Of a stretch of 64,000 nt of DNA, positions 52,808 through 61,481 are shown piece after piece. Source of the DNA: Deltaproteobacteria bacterium. GTDB taxonomy: Bacteria > Myxococcota_A > UBA9160 > UBA4427. The stretch lies in NCBI GenBank assembly GCA_002719955.1, contig PBFW01000072.1, positions 62,001 to 126,000 of the forward strand. Reading direction: 5' to 3'. Within the stretch, counting starts at the first letter, position 1, and every line of letters starts with the position of its first letter. Both the position numbers and the translations under genes were made by a program. Under the pieces are notes generated by a model, which saw only the letters and a list, made by a program, of their open reading frames with translations, was not told where the DNA came from and did no database searches.

Positions 52808-53464
52808 CTAGCTCGGCTTTCCGAGTGATGAATCACCCAGGAAGAGATGAACGAGGGCATCGGCGTGCGCCTCGATCGACGCTGGCAACATCGGGTCGTA
52901 GCCCGCAACACGACGGCATTCCGGTGTTTGATGAAAGATCGCGGCGACAGCCCCGATGAAGATGTAGTTGATGTGGACGGGATCGACGTGACCCGGCACG
53001 CGCATCTCGCTTCCGGCCTCTTCGAAGAAGCTCGTCAATCCCTCGAAGAGCGGCTTCACATGCCGGTCGACGATCCAGCGCATGCGTGGGCCCTGGCGCT
53101 TTCCCTCTTCGTTCATCATGAGCACGAACTCGGGGTGGGCGGCGACGAATTCAACATAACGCCGCACCAAATAGGCCACATCGTTTCGTGAGGGCTTCGC
53201 CTCGGACGCACCGAAAAAGTCTCCGACCGAGGCATGAAGTTCCTCGAAGGCCCGATCCACAGCCTCCCGCCAGAGGGCTTGCTTCGTACCGAAATAGTAG
53301 GGAATGAGTCCCTGGTTCACGCCCGCGGCGGCCGCGATCGAACGCGTAGACGAGCCTTCGAATCCATGCAGCGAGAAGGAGTCGAGTGCCGTCTGAAGGA
53401 TATGCTCACGGGTCGATGCATCCCTCGACGTTGATCCCGAGGCTGCCGAACCTCGTCTGGCCAT
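52808..53464 (-). CDS. TetR family transcriptional regulator
   Basis: A 218-residue TetR protein. The N-terminal DNA-binding part reads TREHILQTALDSFSLHGFEGSS, then the recognition helix and YYFGTK hallmark (about residues 45-65, outline only). The C-terminal domain is helical. Start 53464 is preferred because an N-terminal Arg-rich arm and GGAG about 10 bases upstream follow. A near-perfect 18-bp palindrome 55 bases upstream, over the predicted transcription start, is its likely operator; autoregulation and control of the FAH gene follow. Confidence 0.9.
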   Translation of the reverse strand: MARRGSAASGSTSRDASTREHILQTALDSFSLHGFEGSSTRSIAAAAGVNQGLIPYYFGTKQALWREAVDRAFEELHASVGDFFGASEAKPSRNDVAYLVRRYVEFVAAHPEFVLMMNEEGKRQGPRMRWIVDRHVKPLFEGLTSFFEEAGSEMRVPGHVDPVHINYIFIGAVAAIFHQTPECRRVAGYDPMLPASIEAHADALVHLFLGDSSLGKPS

Positions 53465-53518
53465 GGCGCACCCACTCCGAGCTCGTCGGATCGACCCATC
53501 CGGGACGACCGACAAGAC

Positions 53519-53536
53519 TTTATTCGATCGAACAAA
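53519..53536. promoter_or_regulatory. Probable TetR operator
   Basis: TTTATTCGATCGAACAAA is an 18-bp palindrome with one mismatched pair, centred on perfect TTCGATCGAA. It lies immediately downstream of the -10 box and covers the likely transcription start of the TetR gene, where a repressor would block initiation. Confidence 0.65.
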
Positions 53537-53540
53537 TCTC

Positions 53541-53570
53541 TTTATACCGTGCGCCCTGGCCCGTCGTCAA
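53541..53570 (-). promoter_or_regulatory. Sigma-70-type promoter of the TetR-FAH operon
   Basis: Reading leftward, TTGACG (53570-53565) and TATAAA (53546-53541) are separated by 18 bases. These match the -35 and -10 consensus well and are the best promoter I found in the window. The predicted start falls within the palindromic operator at 53519-53536. Confidence 0.65.
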
Positions 53571-53802
53571 GCTCCTGAGGCCCGTGACCTCGTGGAACCC
53601 GGACGCACGCTCAGGACGCCCGATGGCCGATGGAGGATCCTCGGGGAACTTCATCCCCGCGGCTATGAGGGTCTCCCCGATCCGGTCCGACCGGATGCGC
53701 CAATCATCGGGGTCCGCTCGTGATCCGCCTCGACGGAACCGCTCGCCGCGATCGTCCTTGCTCGTCTGCACGACGCCTCTCGGCGACATCACGTCGCTCG
53801 AT

Positions 53803-54744
53803 TCAATAGAACTGCGACGCCCAGCGTCGATAGTCGGCGATCGGTCCATCCTCTTCGCAGAGACTCGGCGCCACGCGGTATTTCTTGTTCTCCCAGATGT
53901 CGAGATCCTGGCTGGCGAAAACGGCGTGCTCGTCCATCAAGGCGCGAATTTCCGCTCGCACACCCGGCTCGTCCTGATCGCCGATGCGCGCGATGACACC
54001 CATCCGAACGTGGGTCGTCTCCCCGTCGATCGGAGTCAATCCCGTGGCCACCACCGTGTCGTAGATCGCGCTCTGCTTGAGCCAACTGAAGCCCATGCCC
54101 CAGTTCTCACCGTGCATCGTGAGTTCGGTCGTCTGCCCGCCGAGGGTGCTGACGTCCTTCGCCCCCCCGACGTGCCAGAGAAATGAGTTAGATCGAAACT
54201 CACAGCTGCGATCCTCCGGAACGGGCAATCCGTGGACCGTGTCGAAATGCGGCCAGTCGATCCCGTTCTCGGCCATCTCTTGCGGATGCGTCTTGATCGT
54301 CCACTCCCAACGCAGCCAGGAAGCGAGCCAGCCGTCCTGGCCCCAACCCTCGACCTCGGGAATCTCGAAGTCCGGAGCCTTCCCCTCTGCGTGGTACCAG
54401 GCAAAGACCATTCCATTGCGTTCGATGACCGGAAGGGACTCGACACAAAGATTCGGCGGAATTCGTTTCGCGTAGGGGATTTCCGCGCAGCCGCCCTCGG
54501 CGTCCCAGCGCCAGGCGTGGAACGGGCATCGGAGGGTGTCGCCGACGACCTCGCCACCGACCGCTAGATGCGCGCCGAGATGAGGACAATAGCCGTCGAG
54601 GACCGCCACCTCTCCGCTCTCCCCACGAAACGCCACGAGGTCCCGGCCGAAATATTGAAGACGCTGGACCTGTCCCGGGGCCAGCTCATCGGAATAGGCC
54701 ACCACATACCAACTATTCGGAACGCCAAAAGGAAATCGCGCCAT
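53803..54744 (-). CDS. Rieske oxygenase, KshA/DAF-36 (steroid-oxygenase) type
   Basis: A 313-residue oxygenase shorter than aromatic RHO alpha subunits. Rieske ligands are in GYCPHLGAHL and CPFHAWRW (about residues 50-75). The catalytic iron site is in GIDWPHFDTVHGLP, with the DxxHFxxVH spacing. PYCPHLGAHL-type Rieske boxes and this catalytic motif are typical of 3-ketosteroid 9alpha-hydroxylase oxygenase and cholesterol 7-desaturase (DAF-36/Neverland). Start 54744 has GGGAGG upstream. The divergent SDR and nearby ketosteroid-isomerase-like gene fit steroid metabolism, which remains inference. No reductase is adjacent. Confidence 0.82.
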   Translation of the reverse strand: MARFPFGVPNSWYVVAYSDELAPGQVQRLQYFGRDLVAFRGESGEVAVLDGYCPHLGAHLAVGGEVVGDTLRCPFHAWRWDAEGGCAEIPYAKRIPPNLCVESLPVIERNGMVFAWYHAEGKAPDFEIPEVEGWGQDGWLASWLRWEWTIKTHPQEMAENGIDWPHFDTVHGLPVPEDRSCEFRSNSFLWHVGGAKDVSTLGGQTTELTMHGENWGMGFSWLKQSAIYDTVVATGLTPIDGETTHVRMGVIARIGDQDEPGVRAEIRALMDEHAVFASQDLDIWENKKYRVAPSLCEEDGPIADYRRWASQFY

Positions 54745-54847
54745 ATCGCCTCCCGCTCTCGGTTCATCACGTAGCTTACCCGAAATTCGGCACACAAAAG
54801 TCCGCCTCGCCCCCCTCGGAATTCGGCGTCCTCGATGCATCCGTGGC

Positions 54848-54856
54848 TGCTAGCCT
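54848..54856 (+). promoter_or_regulatory. Extended -10 candidate TGCTAGCCT
   Basis: TGCTAGCCT fits TGnTAnnnT and lies 51 bases before the SDR start at 54908. It shares its core with boxes at 42901, 49651 and (reverse) 23843. Confidence 0.35.
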
Positions 54857-54907
54857 AGTCTTTCCAAATCGGCGCACGCGCCGCCTCGCCCCTCGGAGGA
54901 ACTCGCC

Positions 54908-55690
54908 ATGTCCCGTCTAGATGATCGCGTCGCCATCGTGACCGGCGCTTCCCGCGGCGTTGGATCGACCATCGCCAAGACCCTCGTCGCCGCCGGCGCA
55001 AAGGTCATCCTCACCGATATCCTCGTCGAAGAGGGTGAGAAAGTCACCGCCGAACTCGGGGAGGCGGCCTCCTTTGCCGCCCTCGATGTCACGAGCGAAG
55101 AGGATTGGTCACGCGTCGTGGACGAAGCCGTCGCTGCCCACGGCCGGGTCGACATACTCGTGAATAATGCGGCCATCCTTCACCTCGGCACCCTCGAAAA
55201 CACGCCACCCGAAATTTTTCGACGGATCCTTGAGGTGAATACCGTCGGTCCCTATCTCGGAACGCGCGCAGTCCTCGAGACGATGAAGGCCCAGGAGGTT
55301 GGATCGATCGTGCACGTCGCCTCGATCGACGGGCTCGTCGGAATGAACGGCGTCTCCGCCTACTCGGCGAGCAAATTCGGGCTCCGCGGCCTCGCGAAAT
55401 CGTCCGCCCTCGAACTCGGGCGCTCGGGGATTCGCGTCAACTCGGTCTGTCCCGCTGGAGGCAACACCGACATGTACGGTCCGTGGTTCGAGAAGCTGAC
55501 CGCAATCAAGGACGAAACCCAGGCCTATAACAACAACCGCGGCATCCCCGGAAACGTGAGCTACGAAGCGATCGCGCAGGCCGTGCTCTACCTCGCCTCC
55601 GACGCGAGCGGCGGGGTGACCGGAATCGACCTACCGGTGGACGGTGGTGCCACCGCCGGCAAATTCATGCTCGGCTTCAACTCGATGTAG
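54908..55690 (+). CDS. SDR family oxidoreductase (3alpha,20beta-HSD-like)
   Basis: A 260-residue classical SDR with TGASRGVG (residues 12-19), NNAAILHLG, VHVASIDG and the YSASK active site, plus PVDGGATAG near the end. The overall pattern resembles 3alpha,20beta-hydroxysteroid and related alcohol dehydrogenases, but these resemble many others. GGAGG lies about 7 bases before the start. It is divergent from the KshA-type Rieske gene. Confidence 0.9.
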   Translation: MSRLDDRVAIVTGASRGVGSTIAKTLVAAGAKVILTDILVEEGEKVTAELGEAASFAALDVTSEEDWSRVVDEAVAAHGRVDILVNNAAILHLGTLENTPPEIFRRILEVNTVGPYLGTRAVLETMKAQEVGSIVHVASIDGLVGMNGVSAYSASKFGLRGLAKSSALELGRSGIRVNSVCPAGGNTDMYGPWFEKLTAIKDETQAYNNNRGIPGNVSYEAIAQAVLYLASDASGGVTGIDLPVDGGATAGKFMLGFNSM

Positions 55691-55708
55691 CCGGGCGGCG
55701 AGCCGCGC

Positions 55709-56080
55709 TCAATCCAGGACGCGTGCGCCCTCGAGGTCGAAGAAGGCGCGCATACTGAGAACGCGTCCCTCAATATCGATCTCCGCGACATCGATCACAT
55801 CGAGTTCGAGGAGCCGCCCCCCCTGGCGCACGCGTGCGATCAGGGGCACAGCGGCCTCGAACCCGGCCACGCATGCGGGACCCGCGATGCGGAGTGATTC
55901 CGCCAGCTCGTTATCCCGATAGAACGCGTGAATCGCGTCGATCCCGTCGATGATGGGGCCTCCCACGGGAATCTGGATCCGAGCCTCCGGCGCGTAGACC
56001 GAAACGATCGCTTCCACGTCGGTCGCCGTGACGGCTTTCGTATAGCGCTCGAAGAGCGCGTCGAAGATCGCCTTGCTCAA
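55709..56080 (-). CDS. Ketosteroid isomerase-like / SnoaL-like protein
   Basis: A 123-residue NTF2-fold protein. It has the layout FERYTKAVTATDVEAIVSVYAPEA, PVGGPIIDGIDAIHAFY and a closing ELDVIDVAEIDIEGRVLSMRAFF (in outline), close to the Delta5-3-ketosteroid isomerase group. A catalytic Asp of that group could be the Asp in the VIDV strand, not verified. Its start overlaps the stop of the SDR gene upstream (ATGA), so the pair is translationally coupled. A role in double-bond isomerisation of a ketosteroid is inference. Confidence 0.78.
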   Translation of the reverse strand: MSKAIFDALFERYTKAVTATDVEAIVSVYAPEARIQIPVGGPIIDGIDAIHAFYRDNELAESLRIAGPACVAGFEAAVPLIARVRQGGRLLELDVIDVAEIDIEGRVLSMRAFFDLEGARVLD

Positions 56081-56901
56081 GACGGGCCCTCCACGAGTTT
56101 TCGAATTTCGGAGACTGTCGGATGGTGGGCCAGCAGCCCTCCATCGACGGACAGGATCTGACCGGTGATGAAGGACGCCGCGTCCGAGGCCAGAAAAACC
56201 ACGGCCGCCGCAATATCCTCGGGAACACCGAGGCGCGGGGTCAACGTATTGCTGAGGTAGACCGCCACCTGTTCAGCCGACACATTGGCTTCCAGGGCGG
56301 GCGTCAAGATCACACCCGGCGCGATCGCGTTGCAGCGGATCCCCTGCTTCCCGTATTGCGTCGCGACCGACAGCGTCAAGGATTGCAGGCCGGCTTTCGA
56401 GGCGGCGTAGGCGGTGCGTGCGGAATCCCCCGTCAGACCCGACGCGGAGGACGTGTTGATGATCGCCCCCCCGCCGCGCTCGAGCATGCGAGGAATCGCA
56501 TGTTTGCAGCCGAGCATGGGGCCACGCAGGTTGATCCGCTGGGTCCGATCCCACACCTCGGTCTCGAGTTCACCGACGCCGAGGTCGCGACTCTGGAGGG
56601 CGGGATCTGAATCGGCGGCATTATTGTGAAGGATGTCCAGTCCACCGAAGATCGAGACCGCCGCCTCCACCATTTCTTCGATCGATTTCTCGTCGCCCAC
56701 GTCCGCCGCGAAACCGCGCGCGCGGAGCCCGCGCGCAGCCATCTCTTTGGCGGCCGTCTCGGCGCCCTCCCCGTTCAGGTCGGCGAGCAGGACCGATGCC
56801 CCCGCCTCCGCCAGCGCGAGGGCCGTAACGCGTCCGATTCCCGAGGCGGCTCCCGTGACGATCGCGACCCGATCTTCGAGGCTGGACGAATTCGTCGACA
56901 A
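56077..56901 (-). CDS. SDR family oxidoreductase
   Basis: A 274-residue classical SDR. TGAASGIG (about residues 16-23), HNNAADSD, INTSSASG and YAASK are intact, ending in SVDGGLLAHHP. Its stop overlaps the start of the ketosteroid isomerase-like gene. A ketosteroid produced by this SDR would be a natural substrate for that isomerase, but substrate is not determinable. It is divergent from the incomplete SDR-like gene at 57050. Confidence 0.9.
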   Translation of the reverse strand: MSTNSSSLEDRVAIVTGAASGIGRVTALALAEAGASVLLADLNGEGAETAAKEMAARGLRARGFAADVGDEKSIEEMVEAAVSIFGGLDILHNNAADSDPALQSRDLGVGELETEVWDRTQRINLRGPMLGCKHAIPRMLERGGGAIINTSSASGLTGDSARTAYAASKAGLQSLTLSVATQYGKQGIRCNAIAPGVILTPALEANVSAEQVAVYLSNTLTPRLGVPEDIAAAVVFLASDAASFITGQILSVDGGLLAHHPTVSEIRKLVEGPS

Positions 56902-57049
56902 CGCGATCTCCCCCTCCGCGCTTCTATTCGGCGCGATTTCAATCCGACGGCAGCGTAGTATCGTCCGTCGGGTGCGACGGCGTCAATCGCACGAAATCGA
57001 CGCGACGATCGAAGTCCACTCAGCCACGCGCGCACGCCGGAGGATTCGG

Positions 57050-57685
57050 ATGCCCGAGCAACGCCCCCTTCTCTTCGCCACCAAGGCGGAGGCCACGCTT
57101 CGCCTGGCGGAATCGCTAGACGCCGAGTTCGCCGCCCTCCCCCTGGCGAGCGCACCCGAGAAATTCGAGGATTGGCGTTCGAAAGCGAGCGCGGCCGAAG
57201 AGCGCGACCGCGTGATCGTTGCTCCCTGGCTCGTCACCCCCGAGCCGCCCAAATGCGCCGAACTGATGAACGTCGATCCCGCCGCCTGGCGTGAGCGCTT
57301 CGAGCTTCCCTACCTGCTCTGGAATTTCGCGCTCGGGGCTGCGAGTCGACGAGTCGCTGACCATGGTGCGATCGTCGGTGTCGTGCAGTCCCCTGCGGCG
57401 ATCGATGCCCCGGGCTGGACACCCGAGCTTGCGATCTCGGACGGGGTCCTCTCGCTGATCCGGTCTCTCGCCGCCGCCGAGGGAGCGCGCGGTGTTCGAT
57501 GCAATCTGGTCACCACGCCAATCGGCTTGATCGAGGGCGACCTCGTCGCCCCCGCCCCCCCCCTCGCGGGATTTCCGGGAACGATCGAAAAACATGTCGC
57601 CGGCGCCGTTCGAACCCTGCTCTCTCCTGATGCGGTCGGATTGACCGGCCGGGTTCTCTCGGCGGACGGAGGGCGCTCCCTATGA
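57050..57685 (+). CDS. Degenerate SDR-like protein without Rossmann glycine motif or YxxxK
   Basis: A 211-residue protein with only the second half of an SDR recognisable: ISDGVLSLIRSLAAAEGARGVRCNL, then GLTGRVLSADGG. The N-terminal TGxxxGxG and NNAG motifs and the catalytic Tyr-Lys are absent. GGAGG lies 7 bases before the start and the stop overlaps the start of the next gene (ATGA), an intact SDR. It is not a frameshift relic: the frame is open and codon use looks ordinary. A non-catalytic partner of the downstream SDR is possible. Confidence 0.75.
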   Translation: MPEQRPLLFATKAEATLRLAESLDAEFAALPLASAPEKFEDWRSKASAAEERDRVIVAPWLVTPEPPKCAELMNVDPAAWRERFELPYLLWNFALGAASRRVADHGAIVGVVQSPAAIDAPGWTPELAISDGVLSLIRSLAAAEGARGVRCNLVTTPIGLIEGDLVAPAPPLAGFPGTIEKHVAGAVRTLLSPDAVGLTGRVLSADGGRSL

Positions 57686-58461
57686 CGACCCAATCGGCAA
57701 CGGCTGATCCCCGCAAGACGATCCTCGTGACCGGCGCGACCGGCGGTGTGGGTCGTGGAATTGCGCTGGCCTGCGGCGAAGCGGGCTGGAACGTCTGGAT
57801 TGCGGCACGGCGTGCGAAGGAGGGCGGCGAAGTCGCCGATGAGATCAACGCCACCCCAGGCCGGGGACATTTCGTCCGCTGTGACGTCGGTGATCCAGAC
57901 TCCGTCGGCGCCGCGATCGACGCCGTCCTCGACGGGGATGGGCGGCTCGACGGGATCGTCCACAACGCGACCAGCGGACTCTCGCCGGTCCCGATCCCGC
58001 TTCACGAAGTCTCCCTCGCCGATTTCCAGAATCACGTGGACGTCGCGCTGCGGGCGCTCCATTCGCTCGCCTGCAAGGGCTTCGCCTCCCTGAAGGCGAG
58101 CCGAGGCTCGCTCCTCTTGATGACCTCGGAGGCGGGCTTCGAGGGCAAGGCAAAGCTCGCCCCCTACGCCGGCGTGAAGGGCGCCCAGAGGGGCTTCGCA
58201 CGTGCCCTGGCCCGGGAATGGGGTCGCGATGGGATTCGCGTGAATTCGATCGCACCGCTCGCCTCTACCCCGGCGATGGAGCGCGCCTTCGAGTTGGACG
58301 AGGCCATGGCGAGCCGGATCCTCGGTCGCAACCCGTTGGGTCGGCTCGGTGATTCGACTGACGATATCGGACGCGCCGCACGCTTCCTGCTCTCGGACGA
58401 TGCCCTCTATGTCACAGGCCACACATTGATGGTCGACGGGGGCAGTTGCCCGGCGATCTGA
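57682..58461 (+). CDS. SDR family oxidoreductase
   Basis: A 259-residue SDR with TGATGGVG (residues 17-24), HNATSG, LLMTSEAG and YAGVK active site, closing with MVDGGSC. It begins on the stop of the degenerate SDR-like gene (ATGA), so the two are made together. It converges with the amidohydrolase gene, 24 bases apart. Substrate unknown. Confidence 0.9.
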   Translation: MTTQSATADPRKTILVTGATGGVGRGIALACGEAGWNVWIAARRAKEGGEVADEINATPGRGHFVRCDVGDPDSVGAAIDAVLDGDGRLDGIVHNATSGLSPVPIPLHEVSLADFQNHVDVALRALHSLACKGFASLKASRGSLLLMTSEAGFEGKAKLAPYAGVKGAQRGFARALAREWGRDGIRVNSIAPLASTPAMERAFELDEAMASRILGRNPLGRLGDSTDDIGRAARFLLSDDALYVTGHTLMVDGGSCPAI

Positions 58462-58485
58462 GCGCGGCGGATCCGGGGGACCGGA

Positions 58486-60147
58486 TCAGGACCGTAGGAC
58501 CCTTCCACCGCGCGCACCCAGGAGTTCGTCGTTCTCGAGGATGAGCGCACCGTTACAAATCGTGGCGCGATAGCCGCGTGCCCGCTGCACGAAGCGACCC
58601 GCACCTCCCGGAAAATCGTGTACGAACTCCGGCATCCACTCACCGACCCGCCCGAGATCGATCACATTGACATCGGCCTTTCGGCCGGCCGCCAGCGTTC
58701 CGCGATCCTCGAGACCGATGATGCGCGCTGGCGCCGAGGTCATTCGGCGAACGGCTTCTTCGATGGCGAAGAGCCCCTCCTCTCGCACCCAATGAGAGAG
58801 CACGAACGAACACCATCCCGCGTCCATCACCTGCCCCACATGCGCCCCGGCATCCCCGAGCCCCGGAAGAACCTCACCCCGGGAGATCAGATCGGCAACC
58901 GCCCGCATATTCGGATTGAAAAGCCGCAGCACGAAGAGTGCTTCGCCACGACTCTCTCGGCTCATGCGAAGGAAGGTCTCCGCAGGGTGTTCCCCCGCCC
59001 GGTCAGCGAAGGTCTGAACCGCACTCTCCTCGTCGAAGACATAATTCGGTGTCTCCGCATCACCGAGCCAATAGAGCGGCACCTTCGAGAAATAGTCCGT
59101 ATCCGCCTGCGCATCCTCGATGAGCCGCGCAACAGTCGCCGGATCGTCGAGCGCGGCCAAGCGGCCGGCGAAGTCGAGCGCGGCGAAATCCTTCCAAGCG
59201 CCGTGATTCCAGGGGAGCGTGTTCACCAGTCCCGCGACGAAGCCTGAACCACGCGGAATCGCCACGCCGTTCACGTCGAGACCCTCGGCCCGCATCGCAT
59301 CGATCTTGTCGGTGAAGAGCCGACCCGAACCGTCGGAACGGCCCGCCGTGATACTGAAGAGGACGCGATCCCCCGTCGCCCGCGCCTGCTTCCGGATCAG
59401 CTCCATCTCGCCATCGAAATCGCCAGACATGTTGAGGATATTCTGCATCAGCCCGCCGCCCGCGGCCTTTACGCTCTCGGCGATCCGGATCAGCTCGGAA
59501 TGTTGGGCGTGGGTTCCGGGCACGTCACGACCATCGGGCAGCACATGTCCGATGATCCGCGAGGTCGAGAAACCGACCGCTCCCTCGCGGATCGATTCAG
59601 CCACAACATCGGCAATACGCTCGAGATCCGCTTCCGTGGGTTGCTCGTCCACGGCGCGCTCGCCCATCACGTAATAACGAACAGCGCAGTGGCCAACGAG
59701 GCCGGCGACATTGATCGCCGGGGCGATCCCCTCGATCGAATCGAGATAGCCGCCATAGCCTTCCCAATTCCAGGGCAATCCGGTCAGGATCGCATCGCGG
59801 GGAATATCCTCGACGGTCTCCATCATCGCTGCGAGCTTCGCGGCGTCATTCGGCCGAACCGGAGCGAAGGTCACACCACAATTACCGAGCAACGCTGTCG
59901 TCACGCCATGCCAGCTGATCGGCGTCAGGTAGGGATCCCAACCGATTTGTGCATCGAGGTGGGTGTGGAGATCGATGAAGCCCGGCGTCACGGCATGACC
60001 GTCCGCGTCGATCTCGCGACGCCCGGGCGAGGCGACCTGCCCGACCGCGGTGATCGTGTCGCCATCGATGGCGAGGTCGCCGAGAGTCGGCGCCCCCCCC
60101 GTACCATCGATCAGGCGGCCATTCCTGATGACCAGATCATGTGCCAT
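58486..60147 (-). CDS. N-acyl-D-amino-acid deacylase-type amidohydrolase (second copy)
   Basis: A 553-residue amidohydrolase with the same plan as the one at 19937: DLVIRNGRLIDGTGG, metal-binding DLHTHLDAQIGWDP, GNCGVTFAPV, GLGDAGAHVGQ and closing GTLAAGRKADVNVIDL. Other conserved residues include NHGAW and the HAQHSELIRIAES helix. Similar duplicated amidohydrolases are common in this type of genome; substrate unknown. It is followed on the same strand by nothing closely linked and preceded by an MFS carrier gene 119 bases upstream. Confidence 0.87.
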   Translation of the reverse strand: MAHDLVIRNGRLIDGTGGAPTLGDLAIDGDTITAVGQVASPGRREIDADGHAVTPGFIDLHTHLDAQIGWDPYLTPISWHGVTTALLGNCGVTFAPVRPNDAAKLAAMMETVEDIPRDAILTGLPWNWEGYGGYLDSIEGIAPAINVAGLVGHCAVRYYVMGERAVDEQPTEADLERIADVVAESIREGAVGFSTSRIIGHVLPDGRDVPGTHAQHSELIRIAESVKAAGGGLMQNILNMSGDFDGEMELIRKQARATGDRVLFSITAGRSDGSGRLFTDKIDAMRAEGLDVNGVAIPRGSGFVAGLVNTLPWNHGAWKDFAALDFAGRLAALDDPATVARLIEDAQADTDYFSKVPLYWLGDAETPNYVFDEESAVQTFADRAGEHPAETFLRMSRESRGEALFVLRLFNPNMRAVADLISRGEVLPGLGDAGAHVGQVMDAGWCSFVLSHWVREEGLFAIEEAVRRMTSAPARIIGLEDRGTLAAGRKADVNVIDLGRVGEWMPEFVHDFPGGAGRFVQRARGYRATICNGALILENDELLGARGGRVLRS

Positions 60148-60266
60148 GACGGTCGCTCTCCCAATGCTGCGTTCCGGACTGAACAGCCCCTCGGTGACGG
60201 GCTAGAGACGTGCCCGATCGCTGACCGCGAGAAGACACCCCCCCGGCCGACCGGACACCGGAGGGG

Positions 60267-61481
60267 TCAGGACGCCGGTTCCCCCACCACCCGGAGCGGG
60301 AGAATGAGCAGAACCGCCGCCCCCAATACGCCGAGAAAGACCTGAAAAGCCAACACATAGCTCCCACTCGAGTCTCGAATGGCACCGGCGATCAGGTACG
60401 AAGGCGTCACGAGAATCCCGATCACCGGCATCATCCAGCCCATCGCGCGTCCGAAATTCTGCACTCCAAAGATCACCGGGACGATCGCATTCCAGACCGG
60501 TAGGATGCCGCCACTCGCCACGCCCATCGCAGCGGCCGCCACCAACATCACCGAATAGCTCGGTTCGAGCGAAAAGAGCACCAGCGACAATCCCGTCGTG
60601 CCGATCGCCGCGATCAAACCGACCTTGAGGGGAATCCGGTCCGCCAGATAGCCGAAACCCAGCTTCCCGAAGATTCCGCACAGGGCGAGTACGGGAATCA
60701 GGTTCTCCGCGGCATCCGCCGGGAAGCCCAGATCCGCACAGAATTGCCCGATATTGGCCAGGGTCGCGGTGTAGGACGCCAGGAAGAAACCCAGGCTGAG
60801 CGTAAAGAGCCAGAAAGCGGGGCGCGTCAGGATCTCCTTGTTCGTCGCGAGCTCCCCGTGCGTCTGCGGGGCACCGGCCGCCTCACCGTCAGCCTCCGCC
60901 TCCACGCCCCGGTCGCTCGGCTGATCCCAGAATCGAAAGACCAGGAGTGGCAGGACGAAGACCGCCGAAGCGAGTGCGATCCCCTGGAGCCCCGTGCGCC
61001 ACCCAACCGTCGACAACGCCTGTCCGAGACCCTTGGGAAGCAAGATGCCACCGATCGACGTGCCGATGGCTGCGATGCCCAGGGCCCGCCCACGCGTCGA
61101 CGTGAACCAGCGTGAAACGACCGCCGAGCCCGCGAGCGGTCCCAACAGAATTTGCGCGATCGAGAAGAAGACCGCGCCGATCACCACGAATTGAAGGATG
61201 GATTGCGCGAACGAAAGGCCCAACAACCCCAACACCAGGCAGAGGGTACCGATGATCATCAAGCCCCTGGCCGACCAGCGGTCGACGAGGGGACCGGTCA
61301 ACGGGGCGACGACCAACCCCAGGAGACTCGCCGCACTCGGCAACAAGTTGACCGTCGTCGCATCCGTCGAAAAATCAACGATCACCGCCGGAAAGAGCAG
61401 CGGCAAGCTGTAGATAAAGAAACCCGACACAAAGAGCTGGGCCGTAAAATGCGTCCCAACGATCCACCACCCTTGAAACAT
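60267..61481 (-). CDS. MFS transporter (monocarboxylate/OFA-like)
   Basis: A 404-residue 12-helix carrier. The start MFQGWWIVGTHFTAQLFVSGFFIY, the loop between helices 2 and 3 (GPLVDRWSARG), RWFTSTRGRALGIAAIGTSIGG and the central hydrophilic loop (about 190-210) fit the oxalate/formate- and monocarboxylate-porter branch. It likely imports or exports an organic acid for the neighbouring catabolic genes; substrate unknown. An EHN-type epoxide hydrolase gene lies upstream on the same strand. Confidence 0.88.
   Translation of the reverse strand: MFQGWWIVGTHFTAQLFVSGFFIYSLPLLFPAVIVDFSTDATTVNLLPSAASLLGLVVAPLTGPLVDRWSARGLMIIGTLCLVLGLLGLSFAQSILQFVVIGAVFFSIAQILLGPLAGSAVVSRWFTSTRGRALGIAAIGTSIGGILLPKGLGQALSTVGWRTGLQGIALASAVFVLPLLVFRFWDQPSDRGVEAEADGEAAGAPQTHGELATNKEILTRPAFWLFTLSLGFFLASYTATLANIGQFCADLGFPADAAENLIPVLALCGIFGKLGFGYLADRIPLKVGLIAAIGTTGLSLVLFSLEPSYSVMLVAAAAMGVASGGILPVWNAIVPVIFGVQNFGRAMGWMMPVIGILVTPSYLIAGAIRDSSGSYVLAFQVFLGVLGAAVLLILPLRVVGEPAS

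Larger units (their letters stand above)
53465..53802. other. Intergenic region (338 bp) with the TetR promoter
   Basis: This gap lies upstream of the TetR gene and downstream of the Rieske oxygenase. The left end has the TetR promoter and operator, listed separately. A short 6-bp hairpin (CGGGGA at 53642, TCCCCG at 53654) lies in the middle, without a T-run. Nothing else was recognised. Confidence 0.5.

Noticed and set aside
57682..58461. Minus-strand frames of 130-370 residues opposite the SDR pair
   Set aside because: Composition and lack of motifs mark them as shadows; the SDR motifs on the plus strand are clear.
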